DNA of 64,000 nucleotides from JAAUTT01 sp038213375 (GTDB taxonomy: Bacteria; Bacteroidota; Bacteroidia; Bacteroidales; JAAUTT01). Of this stretch, positions 37,852 to 47,483 are shown piece by piece (positions within the stretch are counted from its first letter, which is position 1; each line of letters starts with the position of its first letter). The notes below the pieces were generated by a model that was given only the letters and a program-made list of their open reading frames with translations, did no database searches and was not told the DNA's origin. The DNA lies in the NCBI GenBank assembly GCA_038213375.1, contig JBBQTB010000004.1, positions 110,110 to 174,109 on the forward strand, written 5' to 3'. Made by a program: the position numbers and the translations under genes.

Positions 37852-38403
37852 CTAAGAAATTTGACGTGTCCGGATTTTTACCGCCGGATTACCCTGATAA
37901 ATACCATACGCCTCCATAACATTGGTTGCCACCGACCCAACGGCTAACACCGAATGACTTCTGCATGTTACACCATCACATACTGTAGCATTGGCTCCAA
38001 TCCAAACCCCATCTTCCAAAACAATTTTACCTGTTTCGAGATCGAACGTTTCTGTTTTATAGTTGTGATTCCCGCACAGTAACAGCGCGCCCTGTGATAT
38101 ACAGCAATGAGCTCCAATTGTAACATCGTCGAGATTATCGATCCACACGTTTTCGCCAATCCATGCATAATCACCAATGGTTAAACGCCATGGGTATTTG
38201 ATGTTCACCGCAGGTTTAATATTCACACCCTTTCCAATCCTTGCCCCGAAAAGCTTTAACAGGGCAACTTTTACTCCCGAAACAGGCAACCAGGAACTTT
38301 TTAACAGAAAAATATTCATATAATACCAAAGTAAACGTTTAAAAGCATTTGCTCCTGGATTATACAATGAATTATCGAATTTTGAGAGATTGGTTTTTAT
38401 CAT
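37852..38403 (-). CDS. WcaF-type O-acetyltransferase
   Basis: Left-handed beta-helix acetyltransferase of 183 aa. Hexapeptide repeats run from about residue 50 to 165 (IGKGVNIKPAVNIKYPWRLT; IGENVWIDNLDDVTIGAHCC; IGANATVCDGVTCRSHSVLA). The sequence WYYMNIFLLKSSWLPVSGVK and catalytic His in CGNHNYKTETFD are typical of WcaF, which acetylates colanic-acid precursors. Here it probably acetylates the local polysaccharide using acetyl-CoA. It lies 25 nt upstream of the GT2 gene. Confidence 0.88.
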   Translation of the reverse strand: MIKTNLSKFDNSLYNPGANAFKRLLWYYMNIFLLKSSWLPVSGVKVALLKLFGARIGKGVNIKPAVNIKYPWRLTIGDYAWIGENVWIDNLDDVTIGAHCCISQGALLLCGNHNYKTETFDLETGKIVLEDGVWIGANATVCDGVTCRSHSVLAVGSVATNVMEAYGIYQGNPAVKIRTRQIS

Positions 38404-38458
38404 CGAACTAAAAGGTTTAAACGAAATTACGCGAATCTGTCGGTGTTAATTCAAATAA

Positions 38459-39646
38459 TCAGATAAACAACTTACGGGTTGCTTCAATCACTGAGGAATC
38501 TTCAATAACCTGTTGTGCATATTGGTAGGCATTACGCGACATGGCGTCGTATTCCTCCTGCCCCATGGCTGCGCAATATTCAATCACTTCTGCAAACCTT
38601 CCAGGTTTTTCCAAAGGCAGATCCCATCCTATACCGTTGAATTTTGAATTTTGAATCATTTCAAGATTCTTCCATGGTGTTCGATCACTAATAATCACAG
38701 GCCTTCCCGCCATGAAGCATTCAACGACCGAATGCCCGTAATTTTCTCCTCGCGTTGGCATAAAAAGAAAATGATAAGTTAGTAACGTTTCATGCACTTT
38801 CTCCTTTTCCACCGGACCGCAAAAAGACACCATGACGTTCGCGGGGAGACTTTCAACCACCGCTTTGCACTCATTCCAGTAGGCCTGATCGTAAATAGAA
38901 CCGTAAAGATCAAAGATAATTCTGACCGCTGTAAATGATTGTTTGCCACTAATGGCCAATTCTTCCAAAACCCTTAAAGCAAATAGGGTGTTCTTTTCCG
39001 GTGATATTCTCGCAATACTGACTAACCGGACTTCATTGATCGTCTTTTGAATTTCTGTCAGATAATATTCCTTTTTGGGAGGCAGATTCGATGCCACTTT
39101 AATTTCTCCCTTAAATCCCAGGTTTTTGCGTATCTGGCTTACCTCTTCATCATTGGTGGCGTGGATAACAATCCCTTTGTAAAGGTTAAAAAAGCGGGCC
39201 AAAGCATAATATGTTTTTTTCTTCCCTTTTTTTGATGAGAATGTTTGATCGGACAACATGCCCCTGGAGGAAATTATCAATCTTTTTTTTGCCAAATACT
39301 TAAACCATAACAAAGGAAACAGTGAGAAATATAATGAATAAATGCCATTTACTAAAACCACATCAAAAGATACCTGCCCGGATATCTGAATCAAGGTGCG
39401 AAACGATAGGCGATCGGCCGATACATAATAAACCTTAGCCCCATTCTTCATCGTATTCCATTGGTTGGAAACGATTTGGGGATATGATTTTGACTCCAGG
39501 AAGTCGGTATCACGGGTGATCACATAAAACTCGAACTCTTCCGAAAGATGGTCTATAAGGTTAGCATTCGAACTAATGGGACCACCGGCTTTATAACCAG
39601 GAGTGAACCAATCGATAAAAATTAAAATGCGTTTGCGGGCTGTCAA
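38459..39646 (-). CDS. family 4 glycosyltransferase
   Basis: GT-B glycosyltransferase of about 395 aa. The N-terminal domain has FTPGYKAGGPISSNANLI. The C-terminal nucleotide-sugar domain has ARISPEKNTLFALRVLEEL and the E-x7-E region PTRGENYGHSVVECFMAGRP (about residues 300-320). No ATG is available: the first in-frame start is TTG at 39646, which coincides with the last base of a 33-bp palindromic repeat. The repeat may therefore have replaced the original start. It follows asnB in the polysaccharide locus. Confidence 0.85.
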   Translation of the reverse strand: MTARKRILIFIDWFTPGYKAGGPISSNANLIDHLSEEFEFYVITRDTDFLESKSYPQIVSNQWNTMKNGAKVYYVSADRLSFRTLIQISGQVSFDVVLVNGIYSLYFSLFPLLWFKYLAKKRLIISSRGMLSDQTFSSKKGKKKTYYALARFFNLYKGIVIHATNDEEVSQIRKNLGFKGEIKVASNLPPKKEYYLTEIQKTINEVRLVSIARISPEKNTLFALRVLEELAISGKQSFTAVRIIFDLYGSIYDQAYWNECKAVVESLPANVMVSFCGPVEKEKVHETLLTYHFLFMPTRGENYGHSVVECFMAGRPVIISDRTPWKNLEMIQNSKFNGIGWDLPLEKPGRFAEVIEYCAAMGQEEYDAMSRNAYQYAQQVIEDSSVIEATRKLFI

Positions 39647-39678
39647 GACCTGTCAGGTTTTAAAAACCTGACAGGTCT
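39646..39678. repeat. 33-bp CCTGTCAGG palindrome
   Basis: AGACCTGTCAGGTTTT (39646-39661), one A, then its exact complement (39663-39678). Same family as the hairpin at 29869-29901. It lies between asnB and the GT4 gene and touches the GT4 start codon. Confidence 0.8.
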
Positions 39679-39706
39679 CATCACCAAATTTATATTTAAC
39701 ATAAAA

Positions 39707-41596
39707 CTAGTTTTCAATTTTATTCTCTTTCAACCAATTTGCCAGAGCAACCAAAGGCCATATCCTCGACCATGTCACCAACTGATCTCCTTTCAGAAAA
39801 TCAGACCATAATCTCCGTATGCCGTTCATGTCAAATATTTGAAATTGTGACAGACTAAACAGGTTCGATTCGCAATAACTCTTTAAATCATTTCGCATCC
39901 ATGTATGCCATGGAAATACAAACCCCATCTTCTTCCGGTGGTATATTTCCTTTGGAAGAAGGCCATTAAGCGATTCTACCAGTAATTGTTTTGGAGAATG
40001 AGGAAATTTAACCTCATCGTTAACCTGTAAAACATATTCAACTAGTTCATAATCCAAAAATGGAACGCGAACTTCCAGTGCATGGCTCATGCTCATCTGG
40101 TCGGTGTCGCGCAGCAAGATGTTCTGCATATAGCTTCCAAGCTCGGCGATACTCACCTGCGAAAGAAAGGGAATGCCTCTGGCCGATAACCCATTAATGA
40201 TGTTACCAATTTTGTTTTCATTTCCATAGATTTCCCTCACCAATTCGCCGATTTTCGTTTCAGAAAATAAACGCCGCATGATAGGATGAGTGTTCTCCAG
40301 ATGCCAATTTTCGAGTCGCAGTAATTCGTGTATTTTAAATGTAGCCACTGACGGTGTTATCATACTCAGCAGTTGAGCAGGTATATTGCGGACTGATAAG
40401 GGCACATCGCCTAACATCCTGAATATGTTAAGATAATAAAGGCGTTTAAATAAGTCATAACCTGCGAATAGCTCATCTCCACCCAATCCACTCAAAGCCA
40501 TGTCGATACCGGCATTTTTAGTCACCTTCGATATCACCCAGGTATTCAATCCATCACCACTGGGATGATCCATGGAAGCAAGAGCTTCGGGAAGCATGCC
40601 CAATAATTCAGATGCTTTCAGATAAATTTCCTGATGATGTGTCCGAAAACGCTTTGCTATTTCACGTGAATAAACCTCTTCAGAATAATTTTTATCTTCG
40701 AAAGTAACTGAAAACGTATTCACAGGCTGCGTCATCACTTGGCTCATTAAACCTACGATAGCGCTTGAGTCGATGCCTCCCGAAAGAAAAGCTCCGAATG
40801 GCACATCCGACACCAGTCGACGTTCCACTGATTTGGATAGTAAGCTAAAAATATCTTCGCAAATACTTTTTTTTGATTTCCCTTCAGGTGATAATGACCC
40901 TCTCGCTGAGCCAGGTTTCCAATAAGAATGATAACTTACACTAATTGGTTCTGATCGTGTTTCGTCATGTTTTATCGATATATAACATCCCGGCATTAAC
41001 ATCGAAACTCCCTCGATAATGGTATTGGGTGCGTCTACTGTCTGATAGCGAAGATAATCTGCCAGAGAGGTTTTACTTAATTTTCGTGGGATTAGATTAG
41101 TAGAAAGAAGCGCCCGCAATTCGGAGCTGAATAAAAAGAAATCATCCCCCTGATAGTAATACAATGGTTTTATGCCAAGCCTGTCACGCACCAGCAAAAG
41201 TTGCTCTATTTGGCGATCCCAAATGGCAAACGAAAACATGCCATTAAAATGATTCACACAATCCACACCCCATCGCTGAAAGGCTGCTAAAATGACTTCC
41301 GAATCAGTAAGAGTGCGGTATGGGTATTCCGAAAGAAGTTGTCGCAACTCTCTGTAATTATATATCTCCCCATTATAAACCAACACAAACCTTTCGTTGG
41401 CGCTTACCATGGGCTGCCGGCCGGCCTCGGAAAGATCAATAATGGCTAGCCTCCGGTGACCAAGAACAATGTGCTGATCGTTCCATATCCCTTCGTCATC
41501 AGGACCACGGTGAGCCAGAGCCTGATTCATATGCGTAACATTTTCCCTATATTGAGAACCTCCCTTAAAAGAAACTATTCCATTGATGCCGCACAT
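39707..41596 (-). CDS. asnB: asparagine synthase (glutamine-hydrolysing)
   Basis: Cytoplasmic amidotransferase of 629 aa. Class II glutaminase domain starts MCGINGIVSFKGG with catalytic Cys2, followed by HRGPDDEG and YNGEIYNYRELR. The synthetase domain carries the PP-loop FLSGGIDSSAIVG (about residues 258-270) and the GLGGDELFAGYDLF motif. AsnB-like enzymes encoded in polysaccharide clusters often amidate sugar acids or supply asparagine. Here it lies between two glycosyltransferase genes, so a role in the polysaccharide pathway is plausible but not shown. Confidence 0.93.
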   Translation of the reverse strand: MCGINGIVSFKGGSQYRENVTHMNQALAHRGPDDEGIWNDQHIVLGHRRLAIIDLSEAGRQPMVSANERFVLVYNGEIYNYRELRQLLSEYPYRTLTDSEVILAAFQRWGVDCVNHFNGMFSFAIWDRQIEQLLLVRDRLGIKPLYYYQGDDFFLFSSELRALLSTNLIPRKLSKTSLADYLRYQTVDAPNTIIEGVSMLMPGCYISIKHDETRSEPISVSYHSYWKPGSARGSLSPEGKSKKSICEDIFSLLSKSVERRLVSDVPFGAFLSGGIDSSAIVGLMSQVMTQPVNTFSVTFEDKNYSEEVYSREIAKRFRTHHQEIYLKASELLGMLPEALASMDHPSGDGLNTWVISKVTKNAGIDMALSGLGGDELFAGYDLFKRLYYLNIFRMLGDVPLSVRNIPAQLLSMITPSVATFKIHELLRLENWHLENTHPIMRRLFSETKIGELVREIYGNENKIGNIINGLSARGIPFLSQVSIAELGSYMQNILLRDTDQMSMSHALEVRVPFLDYELVEYVLQVNDEVKFPHSPKQLLVESLNGLLPKEIYHRKKMGFVFPWHTWMRNDLKSYCESNLFSLSQFQIFDMNGIRRLWSDFLKGDQLVTWSRIWPLVALANWLKENKIEN

Positions 41597-41805
41597 GCGT
41601 TATAGTGATAAATAAAATAAATAGAAATACATTAAAATTATATATTGATGCTAACAACTAATTATGAATTACTGCGTTTCTGTGCTTTGATTTTGTTGAT
41701 CGGGATTTTGTAAAGTTAGATAATTTTTATCTATCGCAAATTATATTTTGTTGCAAATTAAAAAGGGGCAATAATTGTATTGGCAGCCACGTTAGTCCTC
41801 CTTAT

Positions 41806-42813
41806 TCAAATTCCTAACTTGTATTCATCATACACCTGACGATAAAGACGGGCATACTGTTCAGCAATGACGCCGGGTTTAAACTTATCAGCATTTGCAC
41901 GTCCTCTGGATATCAATTCGTCGCGGTAAGCGACATCATTCATCACCTTCAATATTCCTTCGCGTATTGAGCTTATATCAAATGGATCAACCATACAGGC
42001 TCCATCGCCGGCTACCTCTGGCATGCTCGAGATGTTTGATGTAACCACAGGTCGCCCCATCGCCTGACTCTCGAGAATAGGCAGACCAAATCCTTCATAG
42101 GTTGATGCAAAAACCAACATATCAGACTCTTTATAGAGCTCCAAAACACTATCATAACTTAGTTGTGAATAACTCTCATAAAAAATACGATGTTTATTTA
42201 GTAGTTGAACCTGACCGGAATCCGGTATCCCCAGAATTACCAGTTTGCAGTTGATTCCTTCCAGAGCTCTCACCACATTTGGGATATTTTTATTGTCCTT
42301 TGTTCCCACCATAAGAACAACCGGGCATTGATCATTAAAGGGTTTGGGACTGAATGTTATTGTTCCGGGGACACAGTTAGGCAAAACCTTGATTTTATCA
42401 GGTGAAATAGTTATATAGCCTAGCAATTCACGTTTGGTGAATTCCGATATTACAGTAATATATGCCACCCGCATTGCTGGAAGCCTGAACCAAAAAAACA
42501 ATATCAGCGCCCTTTTCAAGGGACGGCTCCGGTTAATAATTTCAAGGTCGTGGATGGTAAGGATAGTTTTTCGTTTTCTGAGAAATAATGCAATGTAATG
42601 AATATCTCCTGTGATATGGTTGATGTTGCCCTGATAAAAAGGAGCCATGCAAAGGTTTACCAACCGTCTCACCAAACCAGTACTAATAAAAGGCATCTTT
42701 TTAACCACAGGTAAAATATCAATGGGCAGATTTCCCATAATCGTCTGGAAAAGCTCCTCAATACTGTGATATCCCTTAATGGGTCTTCGAAAGAAAAAAA
42801 CTGTTTTGATCAT
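41806..42813 (-). CDS. family 4 glycosyltransferase
   Basis: GT-B enzyme of 335 aa. It contains ITVISEFTKRELLGY (about residue 115), the sugar-nucleotide domain opening VLMVGTKDNKNIPNVVRALE and the E-x7-E segment FASTYEGFGLPILESQAMGR (about 240-258), then SSMPEVAGDGA. All match the mannosyl/glucosyl-transferase-like GT4 family of the WbaZ or RfaB kind. Donor and acceptor cannot be told. It is upstream of asnB in the same direction with a 209 bp gap that shows no gene. Confidence 0.9.
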   Translation of the reverse strand: MIKTVFFFRRPIKGYHSIEELFQTIMGNLPIDILPVVKKMPFISTGLVRRLVNLCMAPFYQGNINHITGDIHYIALFLRKRKTILTIHDLEIINRSRPLKRALILFFWFRLPAMRVAYITVISEFTKRELLGYITISPDKIKVLPNCVPGTITFSPKPFNDQCPVVLMVGTKDNKNIPNVVRALEGINCKLVILGIPDSGQVQLLNKHRIFYESYSQLSYDSVLELYKESDMLVFASTYEGFGLPILESQAMGRPVVTSNISSMPEVAGDGACMVDPFDISSIREGILKVMNDVAYRDELISRGRANADKFKPGVIAEQYARLYRQVYDEYKLGI

Positions 42814-42966
42814 TATACTTCAAATAGAAAATTGGAAATAATTGGCGGATTGTGATTTTAGGTTGAGGAGGGTTCTCTATGTTCATATAAGGTTCTACAA
42901 CGTTTCCCTTATGAATGCAGGCTATAGCCTTCAAAATATGGCGTACAACTGTATGTATTTGCGCAA

Positions 42967-43815
42967 TTATTTAATTTTATTTATCTCATCGGCAGATAAT
43001 CCGGTTAACTCAATGATATCATTCATCGAAAGACCTTTTTTAATTGCTTTAGTCGCTATTTCTATCTTTCCTTCTATCTTTCCTTCTTCTCTAGCTGTAT
43101 CCAATGAGTTTTTCAAATCCCTGTAGTATTTTAAGCTATCCTCGTACGAATGAACCTGATCCTGTGTAAATTTCGCTATCTCTGCGGTCTCAAATAATTT
43201 ATTAAATATTTTCTCTCTCAACTTTTCGGGAACCCTGTCAAGTTTATTTAAGTTTCGTATCACAAAAAGCCATTTATCAAATCTCGTTTCGAGTTGATCA
43301 ATTGTTTTATTGAATTTTGGCATTTCCAGATAAATGAAAGTAAGTTTATCATAGAAAATCTTGTTCGAATCAATATCTGTTAACTTGACATCATATCTAT
43401 ACTTGTCAGGTTCATTTTTGTCGATATCGAATACGAAGTCAAGGATAGCAATGGTGTAAACTGCTTTTAATTCATAATCCCAATCTGCACGTTTTGCTTG
43501 CTCACGAATTGGGAAGGTTGAATAGTAAACTGTTCTGTCTTTAAAAAAATTTTGCTTTGTTTTTTGCAATTCTACTATGAATTTTTCTCCCTTTTCATTC
43601 TCACAATACAAATCAAAGATTGCTTTTCTGTCAACTTCCGTTGTTCCGAGATGTTCACTCTTTAAATATGTCAAATCCTTTATTAAGCCTTGCTCTTCCT
43701 TTAAAAGTTCGTTTAAGAAGTCTAAAAGTAAATCCTTATTAAGCTCTTCTCCAAAAAGCTTTTTAAATCCGTAATCGGTAAAGGGGTTGATATATTTTTC
43801 AATAAATTCTGTCAT
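42967..43815 (-). CDS. Rpn-family PD-(D/E)XK nuclease (copy 1)
   Basis: Protein of 282 aa of the Rpn/YhgA-like (PDDEXK_2) family, DNA nucleases linked to RecA-independent recombination and once annotated as transposases. N-terminus NPFTDYGFKKLFGEE is diagnostic. The nuclease core is FDLY (Asp68), then IVELQK (Glu82, Gln84, Lys85). The tail has EEGKIEGKIEI, a short version of the G-K-x-E repeat, followed by a small helical domain (SMNDIIELTGLSADEINKIK). It is about 80 percent identical by eye over the first 230 residues to the copy at 62.2 kb. It interrupts the polysaccharide locus. Confidence 0.9.
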   Translation of the reverse strand: MTEFIEKYINPFTDYGFKKLFGEELNKDLLLDFLNELLKEEQGLIKDLTYLKSEHLGTTEVDRKAIFDLYCENEKGEKFIVELQKTKQNFFKDRTVYYSTFPIREQAKRADWDYELKAVYTIAILDFVFDIDKNEPDKYRYDVKLTDIDSNKIFYDKLTFIYLEMPKFNKTIDQLETRFDKWLFVIRNLNKLDRVPEKLREKIFNKLFETAEIAKFTQDQVHSYEDSLKYYRDLKNSLDTAREEGKIEGKIEIATKAIKKGLSMNDIIELTGLSADEINKIK

Positions 43816-43903
43816 ATCAAACTAATTTTCAGCAAATATACAAAAACACATGAAATTTTTGATTTGCAATTTTAGATTTTTGATTGGAAAGAGCTCGCTG
43901 AAC

Positions 43904-45289
43904 TCATTCCTTCTTCTCCAACTCCTCCATAATCGATGGCATCATCGGCGTATTAACCCGTTTACGTGCATACCACACATTAAACAACTGTTCACCATAG
44001 GTTGAAAAGAAAAACCAGGTAACCAGCGCCGTTTTTGTCAGATGGTTTAATACGGTCATAAAACTCGTTTCGGCTTTCACAATCTGAAGAAAAATTAACG
44101 GAACCCAAAAGATAAGATCGGGATACCGCGAACTCTTTTTCTGAATGAAATATAATATCCAATTCAGAAAAAGCCCATATAAAAACATAAATATGATGCC
44201 TCCTGCCACTCCGAAATTAGCATATGCCTCACCTATCTGGCTAATATCCATGCTGGTATTTGAATTTAACTGAACTCCTGCATATTGTAACATATTATTT
44301 CGACCTCCTGCAATCCCTTTATCGGGCATCAGAAAACGGGGGAAAATGCTGGCAACAACGGCATCCCAAATGGACGATCCCTTAGCATACGGTTCTTTTT
44401 CAGGGACATGTTCCATAACTCTATCAACAATCCAGCCCTGGTTAATTCGGATGATGGATTCTGAAATATTTTCAGGGGCGAAGATTGACCCAGCGCCTGT
44501 GACTTTTTCGGCAATCATATTGGTGAATGTTGTGACGTTAGAGGTAGCAGATGGGTTTCCTACCCTAATTGTAGCCCTATAATCACCCTTTATAAGTTGA
44601 AGTAGCATGATGAAGAAAAACCCGGCCAGAATAATACTGAACCTTACCATAATACTCTTCCGGTTGGCCCAGAAAAACATCATCAGAAAAAAGCTGCCCC
44701 ACAACAACATGTCGTGAAACATCCCCTGACCAATAGAGGTTAAAAAGATGGAGCCGAACACCACGGCTAACCAATACTTCCGGTAAGGGTGGTTTGATGC
44801 AAACATGTAAAACAACCCAACAAATTTTAAACCACCAAGGATGAACGAAACAAATCCTAGGGATGTCAGATCTCCTAAAAAGCCAAGCAGGATGAGGAAT
44901 CTTCCTTTTTTATAACAATCCACCGGATAGTTTTTGAAATCGAGGTTTTTTGGCCTTCTTCCAAAGGGCAGGTAAAGGCCAACCAGTTGCAACAATGTGG
45001 CCGGTAGTACATAACCAAAAAAGGTCTCCTTAGGAAGGTGCATCTGGTAGTCAGAATTAATATAATCATTATATGCGTATCCCAATACTGGCCCCAGCAA
45101 CCATTGCATGGTGCAAATGAGAGCCAGAATGTTTTTGATGGAGATATCGCTTCCCAGATCGCTTACAAACTTGTACACCATAAAAAAAAATACACTTACC
45201 GCCACCACCTCATACCATGCGTGAGATGAGATGAATAGCATGATGGCTAAAACAAGTGCCACCAAATATTGAAGGAAGTATTTTTGCAT
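43904..45289 (-). CDS. Wzy-like polysaccharide polymerase
   Basis: Integral membrane protein of 461 aa from ATG 45289 (a TTG 9 nt earlier also fits). About twelve hydrophobic segments are visible, with a large extracytoplasmic loop near residues 235-330 containing QGWIVDRVMEHVPEKEPYAK and FPRFLMPDKG. This architecture is typical of O-antigen or exopolysaccharide polymerases of the Wzy/EpsG type, which join repeat units on the periplasmic side. Sequence conservation in this family is low, so the call rests on topology and on the flanking glycosyltransferases. Confidence 0.75.
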   Translation of the reverse strand: MQKYFLQYLVALVLAIMLFISSHAWYEVVAVSVFFFMVYKFVSDLGSDISIKNILALICTMQWLLGPVLGYAYNDYINSDYQMHLPKETFFGYVLPATLLQLVGLYLPFGRRPKNLDFKNYPVDCYKKGRFLILLGFLGDLTSLGFVSFILGGLKFVGLFYMFASNHPYRKYWLAVVFGSIFLTSIGQGMFHDMLLWGSFFLMMFFWANRKSIMVRFSIILAGFFFIMLLQLIKGDYRATIRVGNPSATSNVTTFTNMIAEKVTGAGSIFAPENISESIIRINQGWIVDRVMEHVPEKEPYAKGSSIWDAVVASIFPRFLMPDKGIAGGRNNMLQYAGVQLNSNTSMDISQIGEAYANFGVAGGIIFMFLYGLFLNWILYFIQKKSSRYPDLIFWVPLIFLQIVKAETSFMTVLNHLTKTALVTWFFFSTYGEQLFNVWYARKRVNTPMMPSIMEELEKKE

Positions 45290-45508
45290 TAAAAACAAAA
45301 GATTAAGAGGGTGGTAAATTAGTATTCATCGTAAGCGACGTTTCATTCCCTCAAACGGGAAACATCCAAAAAAATCTCTAGGCTAACTTTGCTATCTAAG
45401 AGCGATAAGAGGGAGGCAAAAATATTTATTAACCTCAACCCCTTAAAAAAGGGTAATAGGTGATCCAAACATATTTGAAACGATTTCATATCCTTAATAA
45501 ACAACATA

Positions 45509-46879
45509 TTACTGTTTAAATAAACATTCCATTAACACCTGCATATTTCGCTCCATGTTAAAGGATTTCTTTATTGTTTCAACAATGATGATACCATCAG
45601 ATTCACCGGCCGCTAGTTTAGTAGCAAGTATAATTTTCTCTTGCAACTCTTTTTGGTTGTTGCTTTGAAAAATATACCCGTTCACCCCTTCAGTAATCAG
45701 GTCCGTTGCCCCGCCTACCTTATCTGATGCGATCACCAGACTTCCGGAGGCCAATGCTTCGTTCAAACCCAATCCCCAGGTTTCGCTTATTGAAGGTAGG
45801 CAAAAAACATTGCCCAGCCGATATACCACCGGCATATTTGTTTGGTTTTGAAAGGGGAGAAAATGAATGTATGTTTTAGTGTCTGTCAGATGACGAAGTT
45901 CTTGCTCGAGAATCCCATTGCCAACCATTATCAAATGAATTTGAAGATGACAGGGAATACCTGTTTGTTCGTTTATTTCGATGATGGTTTTAACAAGTAA
46001 TTTCGGATTTTTCTTTGGTTCGAACTTGCCTGCAAACAAAACCACAAAATCGTTGTCTGCTATTCCCAGGGTTCTTCGCCATTCCTGGGCTGTCTTTACG
46101 CGGGTATCATGATTTAAACTAAAAAAATCATTGTCCACCGTATGAGGCATGTACACCAACTGATCTTCTATTAGACCGTGCGCCAGGTAATAGTGTTTGT
46201 TGTTTGAACCTACATAAAAGGCTTTGTCGATACTCTTATAAATATGCGTGAGATAGATTTTACGGAGTGAATATTTTAGATAACCCCAACCCCTTAAGCA
46301 AGTGGCTATAACAGTTTTGAATGGATAAATGAGCTTTTTACTGTTTTCCGGGTTGGGTTTAAAAATATCTTTTACTGTTTTAACCTCATAATCAAGCAGA
46401 GTAGAGTCACCCCGAAACCACACAGGGATTTTTCCTTTGAAATGGCGCATGGCCTGCAGGTGTGCATGAAAGTTCCAACCGTATACCAGGATCGCGTCAG
46501 GATGATACGCTTCTACCTCCGCGATCACCGAAGGACAAACAATCCCATTGTAACGATGGGATCCGGGATTTTTGGAGATGTTCCGCACAAAGGTATAGGG
46601 GTAGCCTTCCAGCAACGGGATGTCCCATTCTACGAATTTACCGAACCCTGGGTCATGCTTTTTCCCTGCTCCTTTGTCCCAGGTGTAAAATACCTTCACA
46701 TCAACTTTCCCATTCTTAGCTATCGCCCTGAAAAATGGAGCGTTGTATTGAATTGGGTGAGTGGTGATGACGGCAAGACGAGTGAGAGAAGGCGTGGGGC
46801 GTGGGACGTGAGACATGGGATGTGCGACGTGTGACATGGGATGCGAGGTTTGGGGTTTGGGGCGTGGGGCGTGGGACAT
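45509..46879 (-). CDS. family 4 glycosyltransferase with repeat-derived N-terminus
   Basis: GT-B enzyme. The recognisable domain starts at LAVITTHPIQYNAPFFRAI (about residue 32) and includes FAGKFEPKKNPKLLVKTI and the E-x7-E segment LPSISETWGLGLNEALASGS, then DKVGGATDLITEG. The first 30 residues are a 7-aa tandem repeat (MSHAPRP, KPQTSHP, MSHVAHP, MSHVPRP) encoded by a 21-bp repeat at about 46790-46880. The frame therefore has several possible starts, at 46879 or at internal Met codons. The enzyme core looks complete. Confidence 0.85.
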   Translation of the reverse strand: MSHAPRPKPQTSHPMSHVAHPMSHVPRPTPSLTRLAVITTHPIQYNAPFFRAIAKNGKVDVKVFYTWDKGAGKKHDPGFGKFVEWDIPLLEGYPYTFVRNISKNPGSHRYNGIVCPSVIAEVEAYHPDAILVYGWNFHAHLQAMRHFKGKIPVWFRGDSTLLDYEVKTVKDIFKPNPENSKKLIYPFKTVIATCLRGWGYLKYSLRKIYLTHIYKSIDKAFYVGSNNKHYYLAHGLIEDQLVYMPHTVDNDFFSLNHDTRVKTAQEWRRTLGIADNDFVVLFAGKFEPKKNPKLLVKTIIEINEQTGIPCHLQIHLIMVGNGILEQELRHLTDTKTYIHFLPFQNQTNMPVVYRLGNVFCLPSISETWGLGLNEALASGSLVIASDKVGGATDLITEGVNGYIFQSNNQKELQEKIILATKLAAGESDGIIIVETIKKSFNMERNMQVLMECLFKQ

Positions 46880-46880
46880 G
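46785..46880. repeat. G/T-rich 21-bp minisatellite
   Basis: Degenerate units of GTGGGACGTGAGACATGGGAT type on the plus strand, about four copies. It lies over the 5' end of the GT4 gene on the minus strand and supplies that gene with repeated in-frame ATG codons. Confidence 0.75.
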
Positions 46881-47483
46881 ATAAATGGGATGTAAGGTGC
46901 AGTGCGTTATAACTATTTTAAACTTGCTTTACGTGATTTGATGAGATTCGCCAATTTTGAGGACAGTGGTTACTAATTCTACTTTACTAACTTAAACAGC
47001 ACTGAAAGTGCGGTATATATCAGCCCGGCGTGAAGCGCCGGGTTATTTTGCAGCCCATGGGTTTAGCACTGTAAGTGCGTAATATATTACGACCCTTTAG
47101 GCCTAAATACATTACCAACTTTACTAGCCCAGCCCTAACAGGCTGGGCTAGTATATTTAGCCCTTACAGGGCTATAGTACTTAAAATCATTCGTAAACAA
47201 CTTCGTAAAGTAAAACTAAAAGAAGTTTTTGGGGAACATCATTCATGAAATATGAATCCTTTGTAATTACAATTCTATTTTCTTTCAAAGAAATTTACCT
47301 GATCTCATTATCCGTAGTAGATTCTTTATTGGGTAAATCATCGGTATGAATACCATCAAATCCCTTAATTGCGAGATATTAATGCTTCGTGGCATCGTAA
47401 CTAAAACATTGGTAGAACACAGATAAGCAAACAAACACTTTTTTGCTATACCTTTGCCGCTCTTCTTCAATGGCGGTTATCTG
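46881..47483. other. gene-free stretch with hairpin array
   Basis: About 600 bp between two glycosyltransferases. It contains the hairpin array at 46996-47180. A short minus frame at 47285-47470 resembles nothing I recognise and may be debris. Confidence 0.5.
46996..47180. repeat. hairpin array element, copy 1
   Basis: Chain of small hairpins separated by AT-rich TATATT-type linkers: GCACT-GAA-AGTGC (46999-47011), CCCGGCG-TGAAG-CGCCGGG (47024-47042), GCACT-GTA-AGTGC (47066-47078), TAGCCCAGCC/GGCTGGGCTA (47125-47150) and TAGCCC/GGGCTA (47158-47174). A second full copy lies at 55376-55556 and a fragment at 55671-55732. Confidence 0.8.

Noticed and set aside
46785..46880. 21-bp repeats considered as CRISPR or a replication iteron cluster
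   Set aside because: No spacers, irregular units, and no replication initiator gene nearby; they behave as a coding minisatellite.
47285..47470. Minus-strand frame of 61 codons between glycosyltransferases
   Set aside because: No recognisable domain, no neighbour coupling; possibly debris.
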